DNA from: Spongilla lacustris | Taxonomy: Eukaryota; Porifera; Demospongiae; Spongillida; Spongillidae | Assembly: GCA_949361645.1 (NCBI GenBank) | Contig: OX442416.1 | Coordinates: 13,191,540-13,255,539, forward strand | Direction of reading: 5' to 3' | DNA length: 64,000 bases | Shown here: one piece after another, positions 45,252 to 56,354 of the stretch | Numbering within the stretch: position 1 is the stretch's first letter | How the letters are laid out: each line of letters starts with the position of its first letter | Position numbers and translations under genes: made by a program | The notes under the pieces: model-generated | What the model was told of the DNA's origin: nothing | What the model saw: only the letters and a program-made list of their open reading frames with translations | Databases searched by the model: none

Positions 45252-47628
45252 GTCACGGCTGTTTCGAGATGGACATTAGGTTTTTAATTAGAAATGTATT
45301 ATATTTACGGTACTCTTAGTGTTCCGACGAATGATGGAGCTCATTAAAATGTGGTTTATGTTCTAAAATCTATTTTGATCACAAATAGCTATCAATAAAT
45401 AATGCTATTATGTTTAGCTTTTCTACATTCATTTCCGTACTGGATAAGATATGTGCGCACTGTCGAGACGTGTTATTTTCCTGCCTACTAACTCCGCGCA
45501 GGTAACAGTCATATTATGGCTTACTTTGAAACGCTCGAACGGCAACCAATTTTTCTCGAAAAAACGCCTGACTGTTGGGCATGAAACTTACCTTTCCGTA
45601 AAGAGGAATCACTGCACATTCTATACGTGTATAGTTCATGCTTAGACACATTTTCTGGTGAGAGAACACAACGGTTACTTTTCGTTTGTTTAGTCATGAA
45701 TAATTGAAGTCACGTGAATGAACAGTACAGCGATGGATATTCCGCAATGCCAAAGTACACCTTTTATGCAGCGTATGTGGAGACAGATTGATAAAAAAAC
45801 CTCTGCTGGTCATCACGAGACAACATATAGCAGCGCTACCTTTTTAGTGGAGCTCAGGACATGTTTTCAAAATGAAAATGGTAAAGCTATACAATTGGTC
45901 CCTACAATGTCCAGGTAAACATATTCACATGACCTCATAGGGTTAATCATATATGCACATACACAAATACATGCACATGCACATACATGTATAAGCCATA
46001 CATGTGTACACTCATGGATCCACTTAAATCAGGCAAGAACTTCAGGGCGACCACCAGGCATCACGATAAGTGCTTTGCTTCTTCATATAAAGACCATCGC
46101 ACCTCCAAAGATCATGTATGGTAAAAAGGACCCTACATTAGCACCATAGGCAAGGCTTGCAGAGCACCTGCAGAGCACACACCAAGTAGGCAAGGCCTGC
46201 AGCCAGGGGGCGGGGGGGGGGGGGGGGGGGGGGGGTCATGCCCCCTTCCCCCCCCCCCCCCCCTCCCCCTTTGGGACTGAATGGCACTCTTGTAATAAAA
46301 GTTAACATACATGCGCCCCCCCCCCCCAATCCCCACTGATTGAATAGGCCGAAAGGGGACAGCACACCCCCCTCCCCCCACTGATTGAATGGGCCGAAAA
46401 GGGACAGCACCCCCACCCCCCCCACCCCCCACTGATGGAATGGGCTGAAAGGGGACAGCAACCCCCCCCCCCCCCCCCTGGTTGAATCAGCTGAAAGCGG
46501 ACAACGTATTCACAGCTGTCAAATGGCACCCCCTTGCCCTATCCTGGCCCCCCTCCCCCTTCCAGAAAAGCTGCATGGTTGCACCCATGCCAGTAGGCTA
46601 GGCCTTCAGAGCACACACCCAGTAGGCAAGGCTTTCAGAGCACCCACCAAGTAGGCACTTGGCTTGCAGAGCAAAAACCCAGCATAGCACACACCTAGTA
46701 TGCAAGGCCTGTAGAGCATACATGGTCCAGTAGGCAATTTAAGGCCTGCTAGCTATGGCATTTATCATCTTTTACAGCCATTGACTTTAGTGCGAGTGAC
46801 AAAGGCCCAAATTTTTTTTAATTTTATTTTTTAGCTACTCCAACTTTGCTTTCCCTGAAACAAAGAGGACAATTAAAATGCATATACTGGAAATGCACAT
46901 CATCGAGTGGATGAGTACATACAATGCTGGACTTGGGCTAATGGGAGAACAAGGCACTGAAGCCATACATGCCCATTTCAAACAAGTTATGGCTGTATGG
47001 CAAAGTGCAGTGGCTAAAACGCATCATGCAAGAGCCCTATAACAGTACTCTTAATGCTCTTAAGCCTGAAATAAGAACGATAAAAAGAAAGCGCGAAGAC
47101 TAGAACTGAACCTTGTTAAGATGTACTCATGGCATTGATTTCATTTAATGTTAGTTACGATACCGGTAGATTCATCAGTGAATCAATGAAGCGCTCCGCC
47201 ATGTTAATATTAACTGCCATATTCAGAGCCTTCGTACGTCTCACAGAAAATGTGTCTAACAACAGAGATAGTAAGAATCCGTAGAGGCAACACTGTTGTA
47301 TACACTCGTATAAGTTTATAGATCACTTGTCAGGCAAAAAAAAGAAAAAACATTTTTCGAAGATAATAACTCCAAATGGAGCGCTATCAGTCCAGGCTCG
47401 ATATCGTGGCGTACGTGCATACAAGTACCATAACGCTGGTATGTCTGTAATCCTCGAAGGATGCTTAACCCATATTTTCATGTGTATAAAGCTTACCTTA
47501 AACGGATTGTACTAGAGAGCCCATATTCCAATGCTATGCTATAATGAGGTCCCCATTAAATCTTCTACCGCCAAGTATGGGGACGAGACCTAATGTCCAT
47601 CTTTTCAATGCAATGAAACACCCGTGAG
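45252..47628. mobile_element. Insertion nested in transposon copy 2
   Basis: Copy 1 reads continuously across this point (ACGGATAGGTTTTTGCG on the matching strand). The insert starts TCACGGCTGTTTCGAG and ends CACCCGTGA, an inverted repeat; both ends also contain GATGGACATTAG in opposite directions. It holds short unrecognised frames (for example 45718-45918). Flanking duplication is 2 bp (GG) at most. Confidence 0.7.
46130..46750. repeat. C-rich and AGTAGGCAAGGCCTGCAGAG repeats
   Basis: Several copies of AGTAGGCAAGGCCTGCAGAG-type phrases flank a block with G/C runs (46212-46262) and three to four repeats of CCACTGATTGAATGGGCCGA about 60 bp apart (46330-46500). Gly- and Pro-rich frames across it are artefacts. 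Confidence 0.8.
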
Positions 47629-47749
47629 GTTTTTGCGAATATCCGAATAACCCGAATAACCTGATAACCGGTTACACACCCTAGATCCCTTTTAGCTCCT
47701 GAAATAAGAAATGGCTTAGTGTTGTACATTAACTCCAACCTCCAAACCT

Positions 47750-48355
47750 ATGGAAAAAGCCAAGATAGTAGCACCAGGACAAGATGTGAACATTAATGCA
47801 TTGTGCACTTCCATTAAGCATGTACTTCAAACTATCAATGATATGAAGAAGCATCTTACTAGAACCTGGCAAGATATTGTTTTTTTTATTTTTTTAATCT
47901 TAATCTGAAATTTGAATTGCCTTGAAATGAATCCCAAACAAATACATTCAAAAATCCACTTTCATCAGTCAGTGCTCTGCACACTAGTAAAACGGGCACC
48001 TCCTGCTCCATACCAATAAACCTTAGATCTAGCTGCGCTGAATTTGGGGAAAGAAAAAGTTCTTTTAAGGAAGTTAATGATATCAAATGAGGTTCTCAAA
48101 GCAAAGCTTCGAGTAATTGCTAGTGTTAAAATGCAAAACCGCTATTTTCAAAAAGCATTAAATAGAAAGTCAAATATTGAAATAACACTCCGTTCTAAAT
48201 TGCTAAGTGCAAAAAATAATAATAATAAAAACAAATCATTGATTAAGAAGTTGACGCAGGAAAAAATGTCATTAAAGCAAGGAAGCCATCACAGTGAAGC
48301 AAAACAGTTAACCTACTGGAAAACTGATGAAGCTGAAGAAGATGGGGGAATATGA
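47750..48355 (+). pseudogene. Relic coding segment of the duplicated unit, copy B
   Basis: MEKAKIVAPGQDVNINALCT begins at 47750. A later open stretch (48044-48355) reads LRKLMISNEVLKAKLRVIAS, KMQNRYFQKALNRKSNIEIT, LTQEKMSLKQGSHHSEAKQL and TYWKTDEAEEDGG, then a junction replaces the usual C-terminus. It is the longest open copy of the coiled-coil-like part. Family unknown. Confidence 0.45.
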
Positions 48356-48359
48356 TCAA

Positions 48360-49580
48360 TACTAGGGTTTGCGATATATTAGAGGCAATCGGGCTATTTT
48401 GTCATGGCTTTCTAAATTTATTTGCACTTTAATCCGCCACCCCATGCAGGATGGTCCCCAGCACTAGGGGCTTAGCGCGGGACATGCGTGGGGCCTAAAG
48501 TAATAAATCCTTATGCAACCGACGTAGTCGGTCCTATATCCACGCGAGAGTAGAATTCAGTCTCACGCCGATAGGGTTGGGGTATAGCACCTCCGTTGCT
48601 GAGGCCATAATATTATGATACTGGGCCGACGTACGTCCAGTCCAATAAATACCGTACATCAGTTCGAAGCTGTGGCCATGCGTGCGCATGCATGCAAAAG
48701 GTGCAGAGATTTGCTGTGGCCCTGATTTAAAACTCACTCAACGGCCACATGTAACCAACGATCAGTAAAGCATTTTTTTTACCTCAATGACACATTCAGC
48801 TGCAGTTTGCAGCTAGAACCTAAAGACGTACGGATGAGGGCTCAGACTCGGTGACCTTTAGTAGCGAGCACTAGTAAGAATCCTATACGCATGTCTGTAA
48901 AGCAATTAATATTTAATTATTTTGCTGTACACCGGCGCCGGGTGTACAATAAACATTGCATGGTTGGCCTATATAATATACTTATCTCTGCCAATATACT
49001 AGCCTATTGTAATTAGTGTAAAATTAAACTGACCTAGCTATATAACGGCGACTGTTCTATTGCAGACCTTTTACAATACATGGGTGTGGTTTTATAATGC
49101 GCAAGCATAAAATCAATTGTGTAATATTTTATCTTAAACCAGAATATGAGAGTACCGAGGTGCAACGTGAAAGTTAGATGTGTATCCTTAAATGGAGCGG
49201 GTCAGGAGAGTCTGGGAGGGGGCATGAACCCATACCCCATACATGTATGCATGGCGATAATGCTTACATAATAGTATCAGGATGCAGTACATGTACATAT
49301 AGCAGTGACAACAGAGATTTTTACATCAAGATCAGTGTATGTCAACAGAACGAGGTGGACCATGGGTTGGGGGCACCTTCTCCACCACTCCAACCGGCGT
49401 TGATAGATGTTGGTTTATTAAACAAAAGACGTCTAAGACTTCGAGATCTGCGTGTGATATTGACATTAAAAACGACTCTCACAGACGACATGCATGGACG
49501 CAAGGAGCTATTTGTGTAGTCTGCTTTCAAGACAAATGGAAGTGCGTACGTATACAATACCAAATATAATTATACCAGGA
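48360..49580. other. Duplicated upstream region of repeat-protein gene 2
   Basis: Nearly the same as 53398-54710. It includes GGTTTGCGATATATTAGAGG, an imperfect CACCGGCGCCGGGTG palindrome at about 48929, and the conserved promoter-proximal block (TCTAAGACTTCGAGATCTGC). Frames at 49178-49563 recur in the other copy but lack motifs. Confidence 0.65.
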
Positions 49581-49587
49581 AAAAAGG

Positions 49588-49597
49588 TATATAAAAG
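49588..49597 (+). promoter_or_regulatory. TATA box of repeat-protein gene 2
   Basis: TATATAAAAG 56 bp before the ATG at 49653, same context as the other two copies. Confidence 0.75.
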
Positions 49598-49652
49598 CGG
49601 TATTCAGCATCTATAGGTGTATCGCACTTCCAAAAAGACGACGCAGAAAGAA

Positions 49653-50303
49653 ATGAAGTTCATGGCTACAGCCGTTTTCCTGTTACTGGGAATAACGACG
49701 TTCGCTTCTGCGCTACAAAACAAGCACAAGATTAAGAAAGTACATGCAGCACACTATGAATCAACGAACGAACGATCTTACGAAGAAACGCAGCCATCTT
49801 ATGAAGCAACGAAGGAACGATCTTACGAAGCAACGAAGCCAACTTACGTAGCAACGAAGCCAACTTACGTAGCAACGAAGCCAACTTACGTAGCAACGAA
49901 GCCAACTTACGTAGCAACGAAGCCAACTTACGTAGCAACGAAGCCATCGTACGAAGCAACGAAGGAACAATCTTACGAAGCAACGAAGTCATCTTATGTA
50001 CAGAAGTCATCGTATGAAGCAACGAAGGAACGATCTTACGAAGAGACGAAGCCGTCTTACGAAGCACCGAAGCCATCTTACGCACAGAAGTCATCGTACG
50101 AAGCAACGAAGGAGCGATCTTATGAAGAAACGAAGCCATCTTACGTACAGAAGTCATCGTACGAAGCAACGAAGGAACGATCTTACGAAGCAACGAAGCC
50201 ATCTTACGAAGCACCGAAGCCATCTTACGTACATGTAGAAACAAAGCCATCGTACGAAAGAACGAACGAAGCAACGAAGCCATCTTATGAAGCAACCTAT
50301 TGA
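49653..50303 (+). CDS. Secreted Lys/Tyr-rich heptad-repeat protein, copy 2
   Basis: 216 residues from the signal-peptide Met (MKFMATAVFLLLGITTFASA). It differs from copy 1 in five rather than six KPTYVAT heptads and a few substitutions; the end RTNEATKPSYEATY is shared in pattern. KPTYVAT, KPSYEAT, ERSYEAT and QKSSYEAT heptads alternate. No Cys. The antisense strand is open for 240 codons over the same region only because the 21-nt repeat lacks stops in that phase. Downstream flank (50304-51250) matches the inverted copy. Confidence 0.8.
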   Translation: MKFMATAVFLLLGITTFASALQNKHKIKKVHAAHYESTNERSYEETQPSYEATKERSYEATKPTYVATKPTYVATKPTYVATKPTYVATKPTYVATKPSYEATKEQSYEATKSSYVQKSSYEATKERSYEETKPSYEAPKPSYAQKSSYEATKERSYEETKPSYVQKSSYEATKERSYEATKPSYEAPKPSYVHVETKPSYERTNEATKPSYEATY

Positions 50304-50319
50304 CCAGACATTGGGATGA

Positions 50320-51587
50320 CGAAGAGAACACCAATAACTTTATTTGTAAACATGAACAAATGATGCGTATATTACTCTGTAGTGGTGTTTGAATATAAAT
50401 GTATGGTACATCACACTGGCATTTATTAAATATCACGAATATTTGCGTCCGCATCTATTTTGCCGGTCCGGAGTCACTAAAGTGTGGGTAGTGTTCTCTA
50501 CCCATTTTGGGTCCGGGGGAACCCAAAAGCCTAGGCAACTGGGTCGTCCCTGGTCCCCTCTCCCCCCGCCCCCGCGGTAATTTATTGTACTTTCAGGACG
50601 ACCGATCGAGATTACTGATACATTTTTTAAGCACCGGCGCCAGTTTATATGATTTACATATTTATTGTGACCTCATTTCCCATTCACCTTCATTGCTGCA
50701 CGCATGTCATTATATTTTTAACCACCACCCCGTCCTGTTCCACTTATATGTCTCGTATATTTGTGTGGTGCATACATGAAATAGACCATACGTACTCATG
50801 TAATAACCACCACACCAAAGAATTGATCTTTTGTTCTTTGTCATGTGGAGGTGATGGTTTAGAAGCAGCCGCCGCCATACAAATGATTCCGCCATTGCAA
50901 CTGCCTCATGTAGTTCTTCTCTTTGTTAATTGTCTCTGGTATCTCAATGGATTAGGCAGAACACTGAAGGAAATACTCATAGCATTGATGCTTGCACGAA
51001 GATGAGACTGGCCCTGAAGACCATGCAACCAATGTTTCATGACATCATGATCATGTACTGATGAGCTAGAGTATATACAACCGCTGGCACTGCTGTCTAT
51101 CCACAGGATGCATATGCCTCTCGGGACGGGTCCACGCATGGCTGAAACGAACACCAGACAGATAGCACCACGTTATCAAATTACCTAATAAATAGCTAAG
51201 TATTTGGCGCACCTGAAAACTAACGCAACTCTCGATAACTCTCATGTACGATTCAACCCGATTATGAAATCATGAAATATATATAGATAGGTAGTTGGAT
51301 AAATCGCGTAAGTGGGTCCGTAAATCAATGATCTAAAACTACGTCGAAAATTGGACACGTATTTCGTAAAGTTGGAAACGGTCTTATAGCAGCGAAGAAA
51401 GTTGTTCGATTATCTGCGAGGTTGGTCCGACTGCATAGCTTGATTTAGTAAGCCGATTTGTTATAGAATGAAACGCCATTGCCTAATTTCGAGCTGGTTC
51501 TTGATCTTTTTTTTTTACGCATTGAATTCGTAGTATAATTTTCGGAATGAATCTTGACTCTGATTATGAACCAACTATCACAGGATA
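50320..51587. other. Downstream flank of repeat-protein gene 2
   Basis: Non-coding by appearance, but conserved with 37660-39640 on the other strand. Frames such as 50649-51005 occur in both copies without recognised motifs and with length differences, so they are probably not genes. Confidence 0.55.
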
Positions 51588-52184
51588 TATATTGTTATTT
51601 AAGTTAGGCATCGAATCATCATATTACAAAGTATGAGGACGTTTGGATGATGCCCAAGGGGTGCTTTAACTAGCCAGGCGTTTTGTGTTGGTCTGCATGA
51701 ACAAAGGACACACATGTTTATATAAATGTATCTTTATATATGAACTAAGTAGGTTAACTTGGATTCTTTGTCTACAAAGCATAAGCACATAACCATTCCT
51801 AACAATAAAAATGTTTTGTGACTACCCTATTTATTGCACACCCCATTCTTCAATCAACTAAGTTGTAAATGAAATTAATTTGAAGACTTAACAAATCATT
51901 TTATTTCTGCTGTTGTAACTTTGTAATTTGATGATGCTCAAGCACTGTTCTTTTCAAGCCAAGTATTCATGTTTAATTACATGCATGCATCCATACGAGC
52001 ATTACATGTATGAATGATGCGCATGTGCACAACCATTGCTTTTTTGCTATTTAGAATGAAGACAGATATTGATCTAAGGAGGCTCATTCATGATTATAAA
52101 AGGGTGTGAGTGAGCATGGATCCCTTCTAGCTCCTGAAATAAGAAATGGCTTAGTGTTGTACATCAACTCCAACCTCCAAACCT

Positions 52185-52834
52185 ATGGAAAAAGCCAAGA
52201 TAGTGGCAAAACTAGCACCAGGACAAGATGTGAACATTAATGCATTGTGTACTTCCATTAAGCATGGACTTCAAACTATCAATGATATGAAGAAGCATCT
52301 TACTAGAACCTGGCAAGATATTGTTTTTTATCTTAATCTGAAATTTGAATTGCCTTGAAATGAATCCCAAACAAATATATTCCTGCACACTAGTCAAACG
52401 GGCACCTCCTGCTCCATACCAATCAATCTTAGATCTAGCTGCACTGAATTTGGGGAAAGAAAAAGTTCTTTAAGGAAGTTAATGACATCAAATGAGGTTC
52501 TCAAAGCAAAGCTTCGAGTACTGGCTAGTGTTAAAATGCAAAACCGCTATTTTCAAAAAGCATTAAATAGAAAGTCAAATATTGAAATAACACTCCGTTC
52601 TAAATTGCTAAGTGCAAAAAATAATAATAATAAAACAATTCAATGATTAAGAAGTTGACGCAGGAAAAATTGTCATTAAAGCAAGGAAGCCATCACAGTG
52701 AAGCAAAACAGTTAACCTACTGGAAAACTGATGAAGCTGAAGAAGATGGGGAGAATGTTACAATGACAATATATGGGCTGTTAGCAGACTACATTTTTGC
52801 TGGGGATCTTAATTTAAGTGAACTGAATACATAA
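52185..52834 (+). pseudogene. Relic coding segment of the duplicated unit, copy C
   Basis: ATG at 52185: MEKAKIVAKLAPGQDVNINA, then TSIKHGLQTINDMKKHLTRT to a stop. Another frame gives LKAKLRVLASVKMQNRYFQK, and a third ends LTQEKLSLKQGSHHSEAKQL and NVTMTIYGLLADYIFAGDL to a stop at 52834. The three frames together correspond to copy B, so this copy is frame-shifted, or parts are separate exons. Confidence 0.45.
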
Positions 52835-54714
52835 ATACGCTTGATTGTACATAATGTAGTGTGCTTGATATGTTTGTTTTTTTTGCATTGAAAATAGTAC
52901 TGGCAGTTTGATTTGTGTAGATTTCATCAGTTAGTACCAAAATTCAGTACGTATGTGTACTATTTGGCAGAATAACCTTTCTTCTTATAATGACCAATAG
53001 TAAGTGATAGTTACTTCTTGAAGCAAAATCGAATGCATCTCTATGTGTGATATTAGTGATACTATGTATTTTAAAGTTTTGATTGAGGCTGCACACTTAT
53101 TTATATCTCTGTGCTGATTATAAACTCAACCGGGACAGTTTTTGTTTCGCGTACCCTATTAATCACGTACATTGTACATTCGCGATCATTTCATTTTTGA
53201 TCTTTCGAGTAGCGTGGTGCTCGCACCAAAACGCGTAGCCATGAGCATAAAGTATTTTTGGAATGTAGAATTTTTACTCTTTCCAACGATATATAATATG
53301 GGGCTAAAATCACAATTTGAAAAAAATATCCAACTACCTAATATAAAGTTTTTTTTCTTCTTCTAAAAGATATATGCTCGAAATCCTTTGTATCAATACT
53401 AGGGTTTGCGATATATTAGAGGCAATCGGGCTATTTTGTCATGGCTTTCTAAATTTATTTGCGCTTTAATCCGCCACCCCATGCAGGATGGTCCCCAGCA
53501 CTAGGGGCTTAGCGCGGGACATGCGTGGGGCCTAAATTAATCAATCCTTATGCAACCGACGTAGTCGGTCCTATATCCACGCGAGAGTAGAATTCAGTCT
53601 CACGCCGATAGGGTTGGGGTATAGCACCTCCGTTGCTGAGGCCGTAATATTATGATACTGGGCCGACCTACGTCCAGTCCAATAAATACCGTACATCAGT
53701 TCGAAGCTGTGGCCATGCGTGCGCATGCATGCAAAAGGTGCAGAGATTTGCTGTGGCCCTGAAAATTGATTATGACTCCTCTACGTCTCTTCGAATTTAA
53801 AACTCATTCAACGGCCACATGTAACCAACGATCAGTAATTTAAAGCATTTTTTTTACCTCAATGACACATTCAGTTTGCGGCTAGAACCTAAAGAAGTAC
53901 GGATGAGGGCTCAGACTCAGTGACCTTTAGTAACGAGCACTAGTAAGAATCCTACGCTGCTACGCATGTCTGTAAAGCAATATTTAATTATTTTGCTGTA
54001 CACCGGCGCCGGGTGTACAATAGACATTGCATGGTTGGCCTATATAATATACTTATCTCTGCCAATATACTAGCCTATTGTAATTAGTGTAAAATTAAAC
54101 TAACCTAAATATATATAACGGCGACTATTCTATATGCAGACCTTTTACAATACATGGGTGTGGTTTTATAATGCGAAAGCATAAAATCAATTGTGTAATA
54201 TTTTATTATAAACCAGAATATGAGAGTACCGAGGTGCAACGTGAAAGTTAAATGTGTATCCTTAAATGGAGCGGGTCAGGAGAGTCTGGGAGGGGGCATG
54301 AACCCATATCCTATACATGTATGCATGGCAGATCCAATAACCTGAGCATTAGCCACATTACTCGAGTCATCCACGTACATAGGTGATAATGCTTACATAA
54401 TAGTATCAGGATGCAGTGCATGTACATATAGCAGTAACAACAGAGATTTATAATTACATCAGTGTATGTCAAAAGAACGAGGTGGACCATGGGTTGGGGG
54501 CACCTTCTCCTCCACTCCAACCGGCGTTGAAGGATGTTGGTGTATTAAACAAAAGACGTCTAAGACTTCGAGATCTGCGTGTGATATAGACATTAAAAAC
54601 GACTCTCACAGACCACATGCATGGACGCAAGGAGCTATTTGTGTAGTCTGCTTTCAAGACAAATGGAAGTGCGTACGTATACAATACCAAATATAATTAT
54701 ACCAGGAAAAAAGG

Positions 54715-54724
54715 TATATAAAAG
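54715..54724 (+). promoter_or_regulatory. TATA box of repeat-protein gene 3
   Basis: TATATAAAAG 56 bp before the ATG at 54780. Confidence 0.75.
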
Positions 54725-54779
54725 CGGTATTCAGCATCTATAGGTGTATCGCACTTCCGAAAAGACGACGCAGAAAGAA

Positions 54780-55376
54780 ATGAAGTTCACGGCTACAGCC
54801 GTTTTCCTGTTACTGGGAATAACGACGTTCGCTTCTGCGCTACAAAACAAGCACAAGATTAAGAAAGTACATGCAGCACACTATGAATCAACGAACGAAC
54901 GATCTTACGAAGCAACGCAGCCATCTTATGAAGCACCGAAGGAACGATCTTACGAAGCAACGAAGTCAACTTACGTAGCAACGAAACCAACTTACGTAGC
55001 AACGAAGCCAACTTACGTAGCAACGAAGCCATCTTACGTAGCAACGAAGCCAACTTACGTAGCAACGAAGCCATCGTACGAAGCAACGAAGGAACAATCT
55101 TACGAAGCAACGAAGTCATCTTATGTACAGAAGTCATCGTATGAAGCAACGAAGGAACGATCTTACGAAGAAACGAAACCATCTTACGAAGCATCATCGT
55201 ACGAAGCAACGAAGGAACGATCTTACGAAGAGACGAAGCCGTCTTACGAAGCAACGAAGCCATCTTACGAAGCACCGAAGCCATCTTACGTACATGTAGC
55301 AACAAAGCCATCGTATGAAAGAACGAAGGAACGATCTTACGAAGCAACGAAGCCATCTTATGAAGCAACGTATTGA
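54780..55376 (+). CDS. Secreted Lys/Tyr-rich heptad-repeat protein, copy 3
   Basis: 198 residues from MKFTATAVFLLLGITTFASA. It has fewer heptads than copies 1 and 2 and lacks one QKSSYEAT segment (it reads KPSYEASSYEAT at the join), the in-frame contraction expected of repeat slippage. The last part reads ERTKERSYEATKPSYEATY. All length changes among the three copies are multiples of three, which argues that the protein is or was under selection. TATA box and 5' flank are shared with the others. Confidence 0.8.
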   Translation: MKFTATAVFLLLGITTFASALQNKHKIKKVHAAHYESTNERSYEATQPSYEAPKERSYEATKSTYVATKPTYVATKPTYVATKPSYVATKPTYVATKPSYEATKEQSYEATKSSYVQKSSYEATKERSYEETKPSYEASSYEATKERSYEETKPSYEATKPSYEAPKPSYVHVATKPSYERTKERSYEATKPSYEATY

Positions 55377-55499
55377 CCAGACTTTGGAGATGACGAAGAG
55401 AACATCAATACCTTTTTCAAATTTGTAAACATGAACAAATGATGCGTATATTACTCTGTAGTGGTGTTTGAATATGACTTGTATTTACATGTAGTAAAT

Positions 55500-56090
55500 T
55501 ATGCAACTTTATATTGCAACTGCTCATAGGAGAGTCAGTGTTACGTCACTTTGCTGAGTCATTTGGTCTTGATTTTAGATGGCACATGGTACCAGTAACG
55601 TTTACCAACATCAGCTCAACATCAGATTCGCGTGACGTCAATCAACACGTAAAATTACATTACGTATGGCCAAAATTAGGCGTTTAGGTCCGGAGACGAG
55701 ATCCAAAAGACGCTAACACGATAGGCTATTGCCAGAATTTGTTCAAGCGCTACCTATCCGATCCAGTTGAGCATGTCTATGTTGTTTTTAAATTCCGAAA
55801 CCTTGTCAGAGAAAAGTGTCCCTTTTCCGGTAAGAGTCTTACCCTCTCAACTCTAAACAAACGCAGGTCCTCGGCGGAAGTGGTTACAAGCTCCAAACAT
55901 CGCCTAGGGAGTTGAACTACTAGGTACACCGCTATTTGTGGCTATTGGAACCCTTCCGACTAATTTTCCAAAAAGGGAGTTCGACAAAATAGGCCAAAAA
56001 ACATTCGAATTTCACGGACGCGGTATTAATTATAAATGCCCGCGCGTGTGACGTACTAAATTAATACATATCATTTGTTCATTTTTACAA
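55500..56090. other. No gene seen after the tandem array
   Basis: Unique-looking sequence with no open frame of note. It marks the end of the duplicated unit at about 55.5 kb. Confidence 0.5.
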
Positions 56091-56195
56091 ATATTATAAT
56101 GTCCTATTCGTCATCCCATGGTCTGGTCAATATGTTGCTTCATAAGACGGTTTCGTTGTTTCGTAAGATCATTCCTTCGTTGCTTCGTATCCCCC
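56090..56195 (-). pseudogene. C-terminal relic of a fourth repeat-protein copy
   Basis: Minus strand reads YEATKE, a stop, SYETTKPSYEATY and a stop, matching the end of the three intact genes. It is joined at about 56197 to plus-oriented flank sequence like 50575-50690, so it was rearranged as well as truncated. Confidence 0.75.
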
Positions 56196-56354
56196 ACGGG
56201 TAATTTATATTGTACTTTCAGGCCGACCTAGATTACTGATGCATTTTTTTACGTACCGGCGCCAGTTTATATGATTTACATATTTGTTGTGACCTCATTT
56301 CCCATGCATTTACTGCATGCATGTCAATAAATTTGTAACCACCCCCCCGGGTGG

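Larger units (their letters stand above)
44139..47683. mobile_element. hAT-like non-autonomous transposon, copy 2
   Basis: TAGGGTGTGTAACC at 44139 and GGTTACACACCCTA ending 47683, with the 8-bp duplication GATCCCTT at 44131-44138 and 47684-47691. The uninterrupted paralogue GAGCATGGATCCCTTCTAGC at about 52115 is the empty site. Inverted relative to copy 1 and longer because of a nested insertion. Confidence 0.92.
43591..51587 (+). repeat. Tandem segmental unit 1 (with transposon insertion)
   Basis: Begins TCACAGGATATATATTGTTA and contains the relic coding segment (47750-48355), CGACGTAGTCGGTC (48515) and repeat-protein gene 2. The same order recurs in unit 2 from 51588. Without the 3.5-kb transposon at 44139-47683 the units are about 4.4 and 3.9 kb long. 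Confidence 0.85.
51588..55500 (+). repeat. Tandem segmental unit 2
   Basis: Direct copy of unit 1: TCACAGGATATATATTGTTA at 51588, relic coding segment 52185-52834, GGTTTGCGATATATTAGAGG at 53403, CGACGTAGTCGGTC at 53559, repeat-protein gene 3 at 54780. It lacks the transposon, so it holds its empty site. Confidence 0.88.

Noticed and set aside
46133..46529. Gly- or Pro-rich frames
   Set aside because: Produced by G/C homopolymers and a roughly 60-bp repeat.
49617..49652. Upstream start adding 12 residues to the repeat proteins
   Set aside because: The codon there is GTG; the next ATG begins an ideal signal peptide and is kept in all three copies.
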